Shown here in pieces: positions 18,935 through 26,910 of a stretch of DNA of 64,000 nucleotides. Both the position numbers and the translations under genes were made by a program. The notes under the pieces are model-generated. The model was not told the origin of the DNA. It made no database searches and worked only from the letters and a program-made list of their open reading frames with translations. This DNA comes from Candidatus Methanoperedens sp. (lineage in GTDB: Archaea > Halobacteriota > Methanosarcinia > Methanosarcinales > Methanoperedenaceae), in contig JAPZAS010000034.1 of assembly GCA_027460525.1 (NCBI GenBank), forward strand, positions 1 to 64,000, in the 5' to 3' direction. Within the stretch, counting starts at the first letter, position 1; every line of letters begins with the position of its first letter.

Positions 18935-19585
18935 ATGGACAGGAATTTAAATAAATATATCCCGGCGCTCAGCCATGAGTGGTTAACACCTTTGTATGAT
19001 CCGATAATGCAGTTGTTCATGCGCGAGTCCATATTCAAGCGTTGCCTTATCGTGCAGGCAAAGATAGAAAAAGCTTATCGTGTCCTTGACATAGGCTGCG
19101 GTACTGCTACACTCACTATTCTCATCAAGAAAGTCAATTCCGAAGCTGAAGTGAGGGGGCTTGACGGAGATCCTAAAATCCTCGAGATGGCAAAGACAAA
19201 AATAATTCGTGAAGGTCTTGACATTAAACTTGACCTCGGGATGTCATTTGAATTGCCGTATCCTGACAGCTCTTTTGACCGTGTAGTTTCAAGCCTGGTA
19301 TTTCATCATCTGACTCGGGAAAACAAAGCCCGCACATTTAAAGAAATATTGCGGGTTCTGCGGTCCGGGGGAGAATTGCATGTCGCTGACTTTGGAAAAC
19401 CTCATAATGCACTGACGTATTTGATATCCCTGATATTCCGGCATCTTGAAGAAACAAGAGATAACATAAGAGGTTTGCTGCCGGAGATGATGCAGAAAGC
19501 TGGTTTTGACCATGTCGAAGAGACAGCCAGATATACGACGCTTTTTGGTACGCTATCCCTATTCAGGGCAAGAAAAGCTCTTTAA
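18935..19585 (+). CDS. Class I SAM-dependent methyltransferase
   Basis: A 216-aa methyltransferase. Motif I is VLDIGCGTATLTILIKK, the acidic residue after strand 2 is in EVRGLDGDPKILEMAK, then FELPYPDSSFDRVVSSLVFH and LRSGGELHVADFGKP. It is of the UbiE type; the substrate is unknown. It starts 3 nt after the tusA-like stop. Confidence 0.8.
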   Translation: MDRNLNKYIPALSHEWLTPLYDPIMQLFMRESIFKRCLIVQAKIEKAYRVLDIGCGTATLTILIKKVNSEAEVRGLDGDPKILEMAKTKIIREGLDIKLDLGMSFELPYPDSSFDRVVSSLVFHHLTRENKARTFKEILRVLRSGGELHVADFGKPHNALTYLISLIFRHLEETRDNIRGLLPEMMQKAGFDHVEETARYTTLFGTLSLFRARKAL

Positions 19586-19700
19586 TTTTGTAAACCGAAA
19601 ACCCTTGAGTCCAGAACAGCAATATCCCTGTACTGATATTTGTTTTAATCTTTTTCCTGTTTAATCTCCGGGTACTCGGGCAGCCGATAATGCACAAACA

Positions 19701-20540
19701 CTAAACTCCAAGTACCATTCCGAGCAAATTCCTGGCACCCATAGAGAAACCAAGAACAATCAATGTCAGCACCCACATATATTTCTCATCCTCAATGTGA
19801 TCCTTCTTTGAGTCTTTTTCAAGCAACAGGATTATCAATATGACTAAAATCAAGGATAAAGGAATCAATATAATTCCTGTTCCAAAAATCGAGGGAAGGA
19901 AGGAACTGAAAGGGTGTTTGTTGGTATAGCCCAGCAGATCCACGCCTATATATGTTGTAAATGAATCGAGTAAAAATGAAAATATCGCAAATGAATAGAT
20001 TCTGCTGCGAAGATATGCCATTTTAATCACAGGGGATATTCTTTTAACGGACTCGGTCAATGCCACTGTCGGCATCAGACTATATAGTAAAATATCAATT
20101 TTCAGATTGATTTTAGAGTAAAGAGCAAGAACGATAATGCCTGCAACAGAAATTATTATTCCAGCAGTTGCATACATGCCAGCGTAACTCTTTATTTTCC
20201 GGGTTTTCTCAAGATATTTGGTTAAAAGGAGAATACCAAAACATATCGCAAAGATTACAAAGTAAATAAGCGGCGTAATAAAAAAATATTTGATAGGAGG
20301 ATTCAGTAGATTTGCATCCTCAATTACTCGAAATACTGAACCCATGAAAATATAAGGAATCGTGGCAATCACAAACTCTTCATCAACCTTGATTTTCAAT
20401 TTATTCAATAGTTTAAGAACAGCATATATACCTGCAAATAAAATGATGACATATGTGATCATGTCAAAATGATTATAGCTTGTATCGTTGATGATGCCTT
20501 CAATATAATTTTGATTTATGAAATCAATCAATCCGCTCAT
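19701..20540 (-). CDS. DUF63 family membrane protein
   Basis: A 279-aa archaeal membrane protein with about eight helices. The DUF63 hallmarks are present: FDMITYVIILFAGIYAVLKL, VIATIPYIFMGSVFRVIEDA near residue 70, and the C-terminal GFSMGARNLLGMVLGV. Function unknown. It is the last gene of a leftward operon with a ubiquitin-like protein and an archaeosortase. Confidence 0.8.
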   Translation of the reverse strand: MSGLIDFINQNYIEGIINDTSYNHFDMITYVIILFAGIYAVLKLLNKLKIKVDEEFVIATIPYIFMGSVFRVIEDANLLNPPIKYFFITPLIYFVIFAICFGILLLTKYLEKTRKIKSYAGMYATAGIIISVAGIIVLALYSKINLKIDILLYSLMPTVALTESVKRISPVIKMAYLRSRIYSFAIFSFLLDSFTTYIGVDLLGYTNKHPFSSFLPSIFGTGIILIPLSLILVILIILLLEKDSKKDHIEDEKYMWVLTLIVLGFSMGARNLLGMVLGV

Positions 20541-20542
20541 TA

Positions 20543-20842
20543 TTATCCCCCGCAGAATCCATAGACGAATTCAATCTTATCACCGTCATGCAGCAATTGT
20601 TCCAGCATGTTTTCCCGCGCAGAACCATTAATAAAAACCACACATCCATTCAATCCTTCATTTACCAGCGTGGTTTTATAAGTGGTCTCTATACCCTTAT
20701 TTTTTCCAGCTTCCATAATCCTGGTGTCGATTATCCGCAACAAATCTCCAAGTTTAGCTCCTTCTGCAATTTCAAAAACATCCGTTTCGCCAACCAGTTC
20801 TTGCTGGGTAAAATCATAATTCACTTTTATTTTCACAGTCAT
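20543..20842 (-). CDS. Ubiquitin-like (MoaD/ThiS/SAMP) protein with terminal GG
   Basis: A 99-aa beta-grasp protein ending in VYGFCGG. The diglycine terminus is the hallmark of sulfur carriers (MoaD, ThiS) and archaeal SAMP modifiers. The middle has FINGSARENMLEQLLHDGDK, as in MoaD-like folds (DGD before the C-terminal strand). It overlaps the archaeosortase gene by 4 nt. Whether it is a sulfur carrier or a protein modifier cannot be told from sequence; an E1-like MoeB is encoded at 62764-63570. Confidence 0.8.
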   Translation of the reverse strand: MTVKIKVNYDFTQQELVGETDVFEIAEGAKLGDLLRIIDTRIMEAGKNKGIETTYKTTLVNEGLNGCVVFINGSARENMLEQLLHDGDKIEFVYGFCGG

Positions 20843-21642
20843 CTCACCGTTAACCTGTGGAATTCTATTCTCATCATCTTCACCGTACCATCGATCATAT
20901 CCGAGACCTCAGGAAGGGTTTTAAGAACCATATATGAAATAAGAAAGAGCGCCAGCAGAGAGCCTGCCTTGGTAATAATATGCTCCGAAATATGGAAACT
21001 CTCATCCGGTGTCCCAAACCAGCTAAATCCATAAGCAGAAGCGGTGAAAGCCAATCTTTGCAGATTGAGGATATAGATTACGGGCACTGATATCATAAAC
21101 GCCCTGAGTTTCCGTGCAGCAGGCGCACCTGTAGCAGAGGAGATTATACCTGAAAATAGGGCAATGCTTTCGATAGCTGTGCAGGCAAGTATTATTTCAA
21201 CAACCATCCCGTTGACCGCAAGCTTGTTCCATGCTACCTGCACAACGGAAACACCAAATTTTCCGGTGACCCAGATTGCCTGGTCAGTGACCGTTGAAAT
21301 TATCTTTGTATTTAAGAAGCCTATTTCTGCAAACAAGAAATACAGGAAACCACCTACGGATGCGGCCCTTGATAATGAAATAAATACATCGTAATCGCTT
21401 TCTTTCGTATCCCTTGCCCGGAACATAATATATGCTATGAAAAGGGATACTCCTCCTGCGGCGACTACCAGAAAGGCATTAACATAATCCTGAATATCAA
21501 TATAAGTTCCCGGCTGCAAAAACCAGTATATGGAAAGGAATACCCAGCCAAGCCCTCCAAAAATGAACCTTGAATTATAGGCTTTTGGGAGGATTGATGA
21601 TACTCCCAGAAGTATGAGTGAGGTCCAGAGTATTGCAGTCAT
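20839..21642 (-). CDS. artA: Archaeosortase A-type transpeptidase
   Basis: A 267-aa multi-helix membrane cysteine protease/transpeptidase that processes C-terminal sorting signals on surface proteins. The three catalytic motifs are visible: cysteine in ACTAIESIALFSG, arginine in YILNLQRLAFTASAYG, and histidine in HISEHIITKAGSLLAL. The S-layer-type gene at 1-980 belongs to the same cell-surface context. It overlaps both neighbours by 4 nt. The symbol is by motif; the PGF-CTERM specificity is inferred. Confidence 0.8.
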   Translation of the reverse strand: MTAILWTSLILLGVSSILPKAYNSRFIFGGLGWVFLSIYWFLQPGTYIDIQDYVNAFLVVAAGGVSLFIAYIMFRARDTKESDYDVFISLSRAASVGGFLYFLFAEIGFLNTKIISTVTDQAIWVTGKFGVSVVQVAWNKLAVNGMVVEIILACTAIESIALFSGIISSATGAPAARKLRAFMISVPVIYILNLQRLAFTASAYGFSWFGTPDESFHISEHIITKAGSLLALFLISYMVLKTLPEVSDMIDGTVKMMRIEFHRLTVR

Positions 21643-22418
21643 GATACGGCCTGAGATGGCAAATTTCTTCTTATAGATGGCAAAAACATCGGCGTATTTA
21701 GTTTATACTCTTCATATCTCTCGCCAAAAGCCTCACCAGCTTCTTTTTCTTCTTTTTTCGCAAGCCTGTAATACATTAAAACAAGAACAGGCCACATGGC
21801 AAGCGTGATTACGGTGGGCCACTGGACGAGCAGTCCGACGGTTATTACAATAAGACCCAGATACTGTGGATGCCTGACATACCTGTAGATGCCATCGGTC
21901 ACAAGTTCTCCATGAGAAGCATGTATCATGCTCCAGCCCTTTGACATCAGGAATAGACCAAGGAATATGATGGCGCTGCTTGCCACCATCACCAGTGCCC
22001 ATGCAGTTTCCATGCTCATTACACCTGCTTTTGAAAGGAGCACTCCCAGCAGATGCCCTTCAGCATGTCCAAAAGACAATGTCAGTCCGAAAAGCGAAGA
22101 GAGAACATATATCGTAAGCGGGAAGCCATACATCTCCGAGAACAGCGCTATTATGAACGCCTCGTATATCCCCAGGGTCCGCCAGTTCTGCTTCTTCAGT
22201 GGGGTAAGGAAGCTGAGCACGAAAACAGAAAAAATCCCGATGCTAAGAAGTGTTGCTGCCCATTTGCCATACGCATATCCTGTCAGGTCATGGTGTCCTC
22301 CGCCTTCGATATTTTCAGGTTTTTCGTAACCGAGGAGCACTGAAAGACCTGAGATGAGAACTAAAATCATGAGCGCTATAAATCCAAGCGCAATAAGGTT
22401 GCCGAAAAACTTTTTCAT
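21639..22418 (-). CDS. Isoprenylcysteine carboxyl methyltransferase-like membrane protein
   Basis: About six helices followed by the ICMT/PEMT signature GIYRYVRHPQYLGLIVITVG and the C-terminal KKEEKEAGEAFGERYEEYK. These SAM-dependent enzymes methylate lipid or carboxyl groups at membranes. It is directly upstream of artA with a 4-nt overlap, so a link to surface-protein or lipid modification is plausible. I choose ATG 22418 over GTG 22421 because GGTGG lies 6 nt before it. Confidence 0.75.
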   Translation of the reverse strand: MKKFFGNLIALGFIALMILVLISGLSVLLGYEKPENIEGGGHHDLTGYAYGKWAATLLSIGIFSVFVLSFLTPLKKQNWRTLGIYEAFIIALFSEMYGFPLTIYVLSSLFGLTLSFGHAEGHLLGVLLSKAGVMSMETAWALVMVASSAIIFLGLFLMSKGWSMIHASHGELVTDGIYRYVRHPQYLGLIVITVGLLVQWPTVITLAMWPVLVLMYYRLAKKEEKEAGEAFGERYEEYKLNTPMFLPSIRRNLPSQAVS

Positions 22419-22428
22419 CACAAACCAC

Positions 22429-22956
22429 CTAAATCCTTTTTATGGCTTCACTCACGAAGCTCTTCCTGTAAGCTTCATCCGGGTTATCGATCTGTATCCA
22501 GAATACCCTTTTATCCTTGGCATAGAAGTAATGGTACAGACCTAATTCTGGATTTAGCCCGTTCACAAAATAAACCGTAATACCTTCTATGTCCAGAGAT
22601 GTGGACTCGCTGAACATTCCTGTTTTTCCCACCCTGCTGTTCATAGCCGCAAGAAGCGATGTTGCTTCTTCGCTACTTTTAGACTCCGATACCCAGAATT
22701 TAGCTTTATTACCTGTTGTGCTCCTGTAATTTGCTATGTATGCATTCTCCGGTACCACAGCTCCACCATGCAGGTTTTTGACTTCCCCTATGGCTGCATC
22801 TCCCTCCATATAGAGGGTGAGGTTCATATCACCAAGTTTTTCAGGAAAGATGCCAGAGCTATTTTTTTCCTGTGTCTGGAGATATAGAAACGCCGTTGCT
22901 GCTATTACAGCGACTATGAATATTGCAAGGTATATTTCTGATTTATTTTTCCTCAT
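22429..22956 (-). CDS. Secreted/anchored protein of the archaeosortase operon (paralogue 1)
   Basis: A 175-aa protein with a single N-terminal helix (YLAIFIVAVIAATAFLYL) and an extracytoplasmic domain starting GIFPEKLGDMNLTLYMEGDA. It is a paralogue of the adjacent gene 22965-23554, sharing the IF.E.LGDM.LT.Y..G pattern. Position and topology are reminiscent of EpsI-type accessory proteins of exosortases, but I do not recognise the family. Confidence 0.7.
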   Translation of the reverse strand: MRKNKSEIYLAIFIVAVIAATAFLYLQTQEKNSSGIFPEKLGDMNLTLYMEGDAAIGEVKNLHGGAVVPENAYIANYRSTTGNKAKFWVSESKSSEEATSLLAAMNSRVGKTGMFSESTSLDIEGITVYFVNGLNPELGLYHYFYAKDKRVFWIQIDNPDEAYRKSFVSEAIKRI

Positions 22957-22964
22957 AGCTCCCC

Positions 22965-23554
22965 CTATATATTCATTACAGCCTGCTTCACAATCGACAA
23001 TTGATAACCTGTATCCGGAGAATCAAAAATTATCCAGTAAACTCTCCCCAACCTGTAATCCATTTTAAAATAATAGTAATTGATTGCATTGTTCGCTTTC
23101 ATCATATAAACATCTGGCTTCACAAACTCAATAATGTCCACTTTCACGGGTATGGTTCCATTCATCATGCCAGCATTGCCGTGCCCTTTATGCGAATCTG
23201 TCTGTCCCACGTCGCCCGAGTATTCATGCCCTTCATGTCCTGTTGAACCTCCAAGCATGGAGTTCATGGCATTGAAGGCATCGTTTGCAGTATTATGGTC
23301 TGGAGCTTCGGCGACCCAGATACGCATGGTGCCATTACTACTCCTGTACACTGCGGAGTAAGCTTTCGCCAGTGGTATTTCCTTCAGCCCGTACATGTTC
23401 GATATCTGCTGCGCAGCAGCCTCTCCAGTCTCGTATCTTGTCAACGTCATGTCGCCCAGTCTCTCTGTGAAGATGCTTTTTCTGGAATCTGATATGTATA
23501 GAAAGGATACTGCCAGCCAGCAGCCATAACTATTATAATGTAAATTTTTTTCAT
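22965..23554 (-). pseudogene. Secreted/anchored protein (paralogue 2), frameshifted near its signal anchor
   Basis: ATG 23554 gives MKKIYIIIVMAAG, then the frame must shift by one near 23515 to read LAVSFLYISDSRKSIFTERL, then GDMTLTRYETGEAAA and on to the end. Residues about 90-125 are rich in His and Met (GHEGHEYSGDVGQ, HKGHGNAGMMNG), suggesting metal binding. Taken alone, the open frame starting at 23450 would lack the signal anchor that its paralogue has. Confidence 0.65.
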
Positions 23555-23563
23555 ATCATGCCG

Positions 23564-24058
23564 TTAGACCATAGATTTTTTTGCATCAGCAATAATCGAT
23601 TTATCTTTTAAAATTGCTCTTGCAATGTAGGAGCTTCCAGCTATGTTGGCAAGGAGCCCGATGATTATTATGGCATCTTTATACTGAATAAGGAACGACG
23701 ATGTTGCGAGAATAAAACCTACTGAAGGTAAGAAATCGCTCACATGGTGAAGGCAGCATGCTACCATCGTTAGCGACGAAGTTGCTGAGCCCGCTACGCC
23801 GACTTTCTCCGAGCCGCATAATTTTTTCTCGGCTGTGATGTTCCTGTGATATTTGAAAAGCCCCATCTGAACGCCTACTGCCAAGGGAATGAGGTAAACG
23901 AATATCCCGTTGGTAAGAAATACCTGAAATCCTTTATGAAGCGAGCCTTCTCCTATGGAAGCGATCGAGATATTGAAGAGTATTACAAGTATCCCGATGC
24001 CTGCTCCGAAAATAATGGGATTTTTTAAAAGGCTTTTGATACCCCAGGCTTCTGACAT
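23564..24058 (-). CDS. Four-helix membrane protein with CCLHH motif
   Basis: About 164 aa with four hydrophobic segments and a conserved-looking cluster TMVACCLHHVSDFLPSVGF between helices 3 and 4. Cys-Cys-x-His-His in a membrane protein suggests metal binding; next to YHS and cupredoxin genes this would fit copper handling, but that is inference. ATG 24058 is chosen; ATG 24085 would overlap the upstream gene by 23 nt. Confidence 0.6.
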   Translation of the reverse strand: MSEAWGIKSLLKNPIIFGAGIGILVILFNISIASIGEGSLHKGFQVFLTNGIFVYLIPLAVGVQMGLFKYHRNITAEKKLCGSEKVGVAGSATSSLTMVACCLHHVSDFLPSVGFILATSSFLIQYKDAIIIIGLLANIAGSSYIARAILKDKSIIADAKKSMV

Positions 24059-24062
24059 ATTC

Positions 24063-24455
24063 TTACCACTTAAAGATTCTCTCATTTACCCCTGCAACGT
24101 CCTTGATCACAAGTTCAAAACTCTTGCTTTCGATCTTTGGAAATCGCAGTGTTCCGCTTGCATGATGCCCGCCTTCACCCTCATAAGATAGAGGTTGATA
24201 TGTTTTGCCACTGGAATCCCGCAGATAAGAGTTGTTCTTAAAATCATCGTCATAGTCCTTATGGGCAGTCACTTTAATGTCAAACGCGGTGGCATCGGTA
24301 ATATCCGGAAGATAAGTAACAGTAATTTGTACTCCTGCATCTGAATTCTCTCTCGGTGCAGATAGATCAACAGGTGCCTCGCTGTTTGATAAACACCCGC
24401 TAACTGCAATTGCAATCAAGATCAAAAGTGCTATTGTAATACCTGTTATTCTCAT
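24063..24455 (-). CDS. Lipoprotein of unknown function
   Basis: A 130-aa protein with a signal peptide ending in a lipobox-like IAVSGCLSN (Cys about residue 21), then a beta-rich domain with ITVTYLPDITDATAFDIKVT and HKDYDDDFKNNSYLRDSSGK. It overlaps the upstream DUF2933-like gene by 4 nt. No family recognised. Confidence 0.65.
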   Translation of the reverse strand: MRITGITIALLILIAIAVSGCLSNSEAPVDLSAPRENSDAGVQITVTYLPDITDATAFDIKVTAHKDYDDDFKNNSYLRDSSGKTYQPLSYEGEGGHHASGTLRFPKIESKSFELVIKDVAGVNERIFKW

Positions 24456-24709
24456 GTAAATTCCTCTTTTTTTTCGTTATTATTTATCTTACTTTCAATA
24501 TTCCCGTGGTTCATATTTTTCATCATCACAAGATGCATTACCGGGCAGAGCAACAGTATCCCGAAAAAAATTATGTTCTGCGAGACTCCTGCAAGCCACA
24601 GAATCCCGAGGATTACAAGCGGCACCAGGCAGCCGAGTATCATCAGTAATGTATGCTTGCTCTTGTTATTCCCCGTATTTAAATACGGGGTCTTTGATTC
24701 TTCTCCCAT
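24452..24709 (-). CDS. Small membrane protein, DUF2933-like
   Basis: An 85-aa protein with two short helices around LMILGCLVPLVILGILWLAG and a Cys-Pro-x-Met-His motif (LLLCPVMHLVMMKNMNHGN), as in DUF2933 proteins of copper/heavy-metal loci. Codons 7-13 (PYLNTGN) are encoded by the perfect 20-bp palindrome also found at 30755. Confidence 0.65.
   Translation of the reverse strand: MGEESKTPYLNTGNNKSKHTLLMILGCLVPLVILGILWLAGVSQNIIFFGILLLCPVMHLVMMKNMNHGNIESKINNNEKKEEFT
24671..24690. repeat. Perfect 20-bp palindrome, copy 1
   Basis: CCCCGTATTTAAATACGGGG is perfectly self-complementary and carries a strong archaeal TATA core (TATTTAAATA). An identical copy is at 30755-30774, and similarity continues a few bases outside (AAAGA before, A.TA.CAA after, reading this copy on the minus strand). 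This copy lies within the first codons of the DUF2933-like gene. Confidence 0.7.
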
Positions 24710-24781
24710 TCATATACCTCCACTGTTTATGATTTTATCTCGTGTTTCAGAAAAGTATGATTTGTATTTTGCGAAAACAAC

Positions 24782-24973
24782 CTACCAGAACTTCCACCAG
24801 GGCTTCTTCTCACCCATACCTACGGGTCCACTTTTAAGATATTTCTCTGGCTCTGACTCAAACGCTTTCTTACATCCAGGCGCACAGAAATAATAGGTCT
24901 TTCCTTTATACTCTGTCTTATATTGTGCTGTATTTTCATCCACTTGCATTCCACAGATAGGGTCTATTTGCAT
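24782..24973 (-). CDS. YHS-domain protein
   Basis: A 63-aa YHS domain: DPICGMQVDENTAQYKTEYK, then YFCAPGCKKAFESEPEKYL. The cysteines (C-G-M and C-x3-C) bind metal; such small proteins accompany copper transport and metal-responsive loci. ATG 24973 is chosen with GGAG 8 nt upstream; GTG 24979 is too close to it. It is the first gene after operator site 2. Confidence 0.85.
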   Translation of the reverse strand: MQIDPICGMQVDENTAQYKTEYKGKTYYFCAPGCKKAFESEPEKYLKSGPVGMGEKKPWWKFW

Positions 24974-25026
24974 GTTCACTTCTCCTTTTGCTTTGATTTT
25001 CTTTATGTATGTATCGATATATGTAT

Positions 25027-25043
25027 TTTACGGTAAATGTAAA
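25027..25043. promoter_or_regulatory. Operator TTTAC-N7-GTAAA, site 2
   Basis: TTTACGGTAAATGTAAA, 53 nt upstream of the YHS gene on the minus strand. It directly abuts and overlaps the BRE of a TATA-like ACATATATCG at about 25014-25024, so binding would block promoter access for the leftward operon. Confidence 0.6.
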
Positions 25044-25326
25044 GTAATCTATGGTGTGAGCAGCGTATTTTTTTCGCTCCTCAGCGCTTGAATGCTTGTA
25101 ATTGGAGCTTTTTGTTTTAAGCAGTTTTCGCTTTATAAAAATAAGTAAAAAATGGATAAAACTTTAAAATTTAGAGTACAAATAACCGTAAAAATTAATA
25201 CGCTGATAGCCCTTTAAACGAGGATAGCCGATGAATGCCCTTCAGCATGTTGGGATGAGTGCTGAGCATTTCGAGTAATAAATCAGCAGTACTTACTTTA
25301 ACACATGTTTTCGTCACTGTTTTTCT
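25044..25326. repeat. AT-rich intergenic stretch with promoter-like repeat, copy 1
   Basis: No gene seen. Bases 25114-25165 (TTTTAAGCAGTTTTCGCTTT, then ATAAAA and A-rich tail) match two other copies at 29719-29770 and 29953-30000. All have a strong TATA-like TTTATAAAA core. They could be duplicated promoters or leftovers of an AT-rich repeat. Confidence 0.4.
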
Positions 25327-26007
25327 TTAAGTAAATACTTTATCTAACTTGTTGCGCGCCGAAAAAAGCGCTTCACTGCCTGCTATTTCTGCAGCAAAAC
25401 AATCTGCCATATATTCAAGCTCAGATTCAGAATGAGATGAAAAGGTCATCAGAGCAAGCTGCTTTAGAAACGGCGTCCTTGAATTATTGCGGATATGCCA
25501 TGCCTCGTGCGCTAATACCGCCTTCAACTCATCGTCATTCAATATCTCAAGAAGCCCTATTGATACAAATATAGACTTGCCAGCAGCAAAAGCTCTTGGC
25601 ACTGCCGAATCGAAATAATAAAGCTTCGCTAACGCGAGGCTGTCCACAAATTCCTGAGGCCAGTTTATTATATCGCTTGCAGGCTTAGCATCAAGGCGCT
25701 TAATCATTATACGGTCATAATATCGGACAACCCCGAATATCAGCACTGTGGAAATTATCACATAAGCAAGGTAGAGATAAAATGTTAGCATATAGCTGCA
25801 GTTCATAAGGTAAAACGTCGCAAATATGCCCAGAAGAATAGCAACCTGTGCAGAAACAAATGTAACAAGCCTTTGCTTCGGTCTTTTGAGCATTACGCTA
25901 GCTGCTACTAAGGCTATTGAAATAACTACGAATAGCGCTACAAAAGGAGCAAAATAGGATAACTTCAAGCACGTGCCGAAGCAGTTTATTTCACCAAATA
26001 TATTCAT
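25327..26007 (-). CDS. Membrane metallopeptidase (M48/M56, BlaR1-like partner)
   Basis: A 226-aa protein with about four N-terminal helices (YFAPFVALFVVISIALVAAS, YLYLAYVIISTVLIFGVV). A cytosolic-facing zinc peptidase domain has HExxH in VLAHEAWHIRNN and the third ligand region ELEYMADCFAAEIAG (ExxAD, as in M48). It starts within the last codons of the BlaI-type repressor. In bacteria such pairs (BlaR1-BlaI) sense a signal and inactivate the repressor; that role here is inference. No penicillin-binding sensor domain is present. Confidence 0.8.
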   Translation of the reverse strand: MNIFGEINCFGTCLKLSYFAPFVALFVVISIALVAASVMLKRPKQRLVTFVSAQVAILLGIFATFYLMNCSYMLTFYLYLAYVIISTVLIFGVVRYYDRIMIKRLDAKPASDIINWPQEFVDSLALAKLYYFDSAVPRAFAAGKSIFVSIGLLEILNDDELKAVLAHEAWHIRNNSRTPFLKQLALMTFSSHSESELEYMADCFAAEIAGSEALFSARNKLDKVFT

Positions 26008-26363
26008 TTCCTACCACTGTACTTTGAGAAATTCTCACGCGCAAGAGGTCCAAAAGCATCCACAAGGCTGTCCAGGATTTTAGTGGTGATTTCAGTTGCA
26101 ACTTCTTCCTCGGAAAAAACCGGCGCATACACATATTTCACCCTGCCGTTTATGTTTTCCGTGCGCCTTGCTGTATATCCTGCTTTAACAAGCCGATCAA
26201 GAGTGCCAGCTACGCTTGTCAATGGAATCTTTGTCTTTCCTGTCAGCTGTGATGTAGTCATTTCACCCCCCTTCCATAAGGTCTTCAGTATTGAAGCCTC
26301 GATAGGACTGAAGAATTTGGTGAGACCACCGTTTGAAATATTTATCTGATCTATCTTAACCAT
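26004..26363 (-). CDS. BlaI/MecI/CopY-family transcriptional repressor
   Basis: A 119-aa winged-helix protein: SPIEASILKTLWKGGEMTTS, then TKIPLTSVAGTLDRLVKAGY as the recognition segment, and a C-terminal dimerisation helix pair (EEEVATEITTKILDSLVDAF). This is the BlaI/CopY layout. ATG 26363 gives MVKIDQINISNGG. An operator palindrome ends 3 nt before this ATG with a TATA (TTTAATATC) just beyond, so the mRNA is probably leaderless and self-repressed. It is the best candidate to bind the seven palindromes. Confidence 0.85.
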   Translation of the reverse strand: MVKIDQINISNGGLTKFFSPIEASILKTLWKGGEMTTSQLTGKTKIPLTSVAGTLDRLVKAGYTARRTENINGRVKYVYAPVFSEEEVATEITTKILDSLVDAFGPLARENFSKYSGRK

Positions 26364-26366
26364 GAG

Positions 26367-26383
26367 TTTACAATACACGTAAA
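26367..26383. promoter_or_regulatory. Operator TTTAC-N7-GTAAA, site 3 (repressor autoregulation)
   Basis: TTTACAATACACGTAAA, immediately in front of the BlaI-type ATG and downstream of its TATA (26385-26396). Binding here would cover the transcription start, as expected for autorepression. Confidence 0.7.
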
Positions 26384-26412
26384 GGATATTAAAGATTTCG
26401 ATAAGTAATTTC

Positions 26413-26910
26413 CTACGGCGGCAGCGACGTATTTGTTCCTACGCCTCTGCCTGAATACTCATTATCGATGATTTTTCTTACTTCTTTCAGTGAATATCCT
26501 TTCATCAACATGTCCCTTGCTTCAAGTGTTATGTCATTGCACAGCTTGCACTCAGATGCATGCGGCTCATATTCTCCGTTCGGCTTGATGTAACACTCCT
26601 TCAGGCTCTTATGCGAAAGGAGTTTGTCAGAGTGCTGCATACCGGCGCAGCCGCAGTAGCAGGCAAGGTACATGAGCTTGTCCTGATTCTGCACTGCAAA
26701 GATGTAGGCTTCTGCTACACGCCCGGTCTTATGGACGAATTCCGGAAGCTCAAGTTTCGCCGGTTTATTTGTATCCCAGTTTGCCTGTTTTTCACCACTT
26801 GCTTTGCTTAATATAGGCGAGCCACTGGACAGGATGTAAGCGATTATTAAGACCGCCGGAATGGCAACTGCACCAAGAATTAATTTTGACCTTATATCCA
26901 TCCTTCTCAT
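26413..26910 (-). CDS. PCYCGC-motif membrane-anchored protein 1
   Basis: A 165-aa protein with an N-terminal anchor (KLILGAVAIPAVLIIAYIL) and an extracytoplasmic domain carrying YLACYCGCAGMQHSDKLLSH, then CYIKPNGEYEPHASECKLCN. The CYCGC and paired cysteines resemble PCYCGC-motif proteins. A homologue is at 30801-32105. ATG 26910 overlaps the ccdA stop (TAATG); ATG 26901 is also possible. It is the last gene of the ccmH operon, so a thiol or copper role in cytochrome assembly is inferred. Confidence 0.75.
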   Translation of the reverse strand: MRRMDIRSKLILGAVAIPAVLIIAYILSSGSPILSKASGEKQANWDTNKPAKLELPEFVHKTGRVAEAYIFAVQNQDKLMYLACYCGCAGMQHSDKLLSHKSLKECYIKPNGEYEPHASECKLCNDITLEARDMLMKGYSLKEVRKIIDNEYSGRGVGTNTSLPP

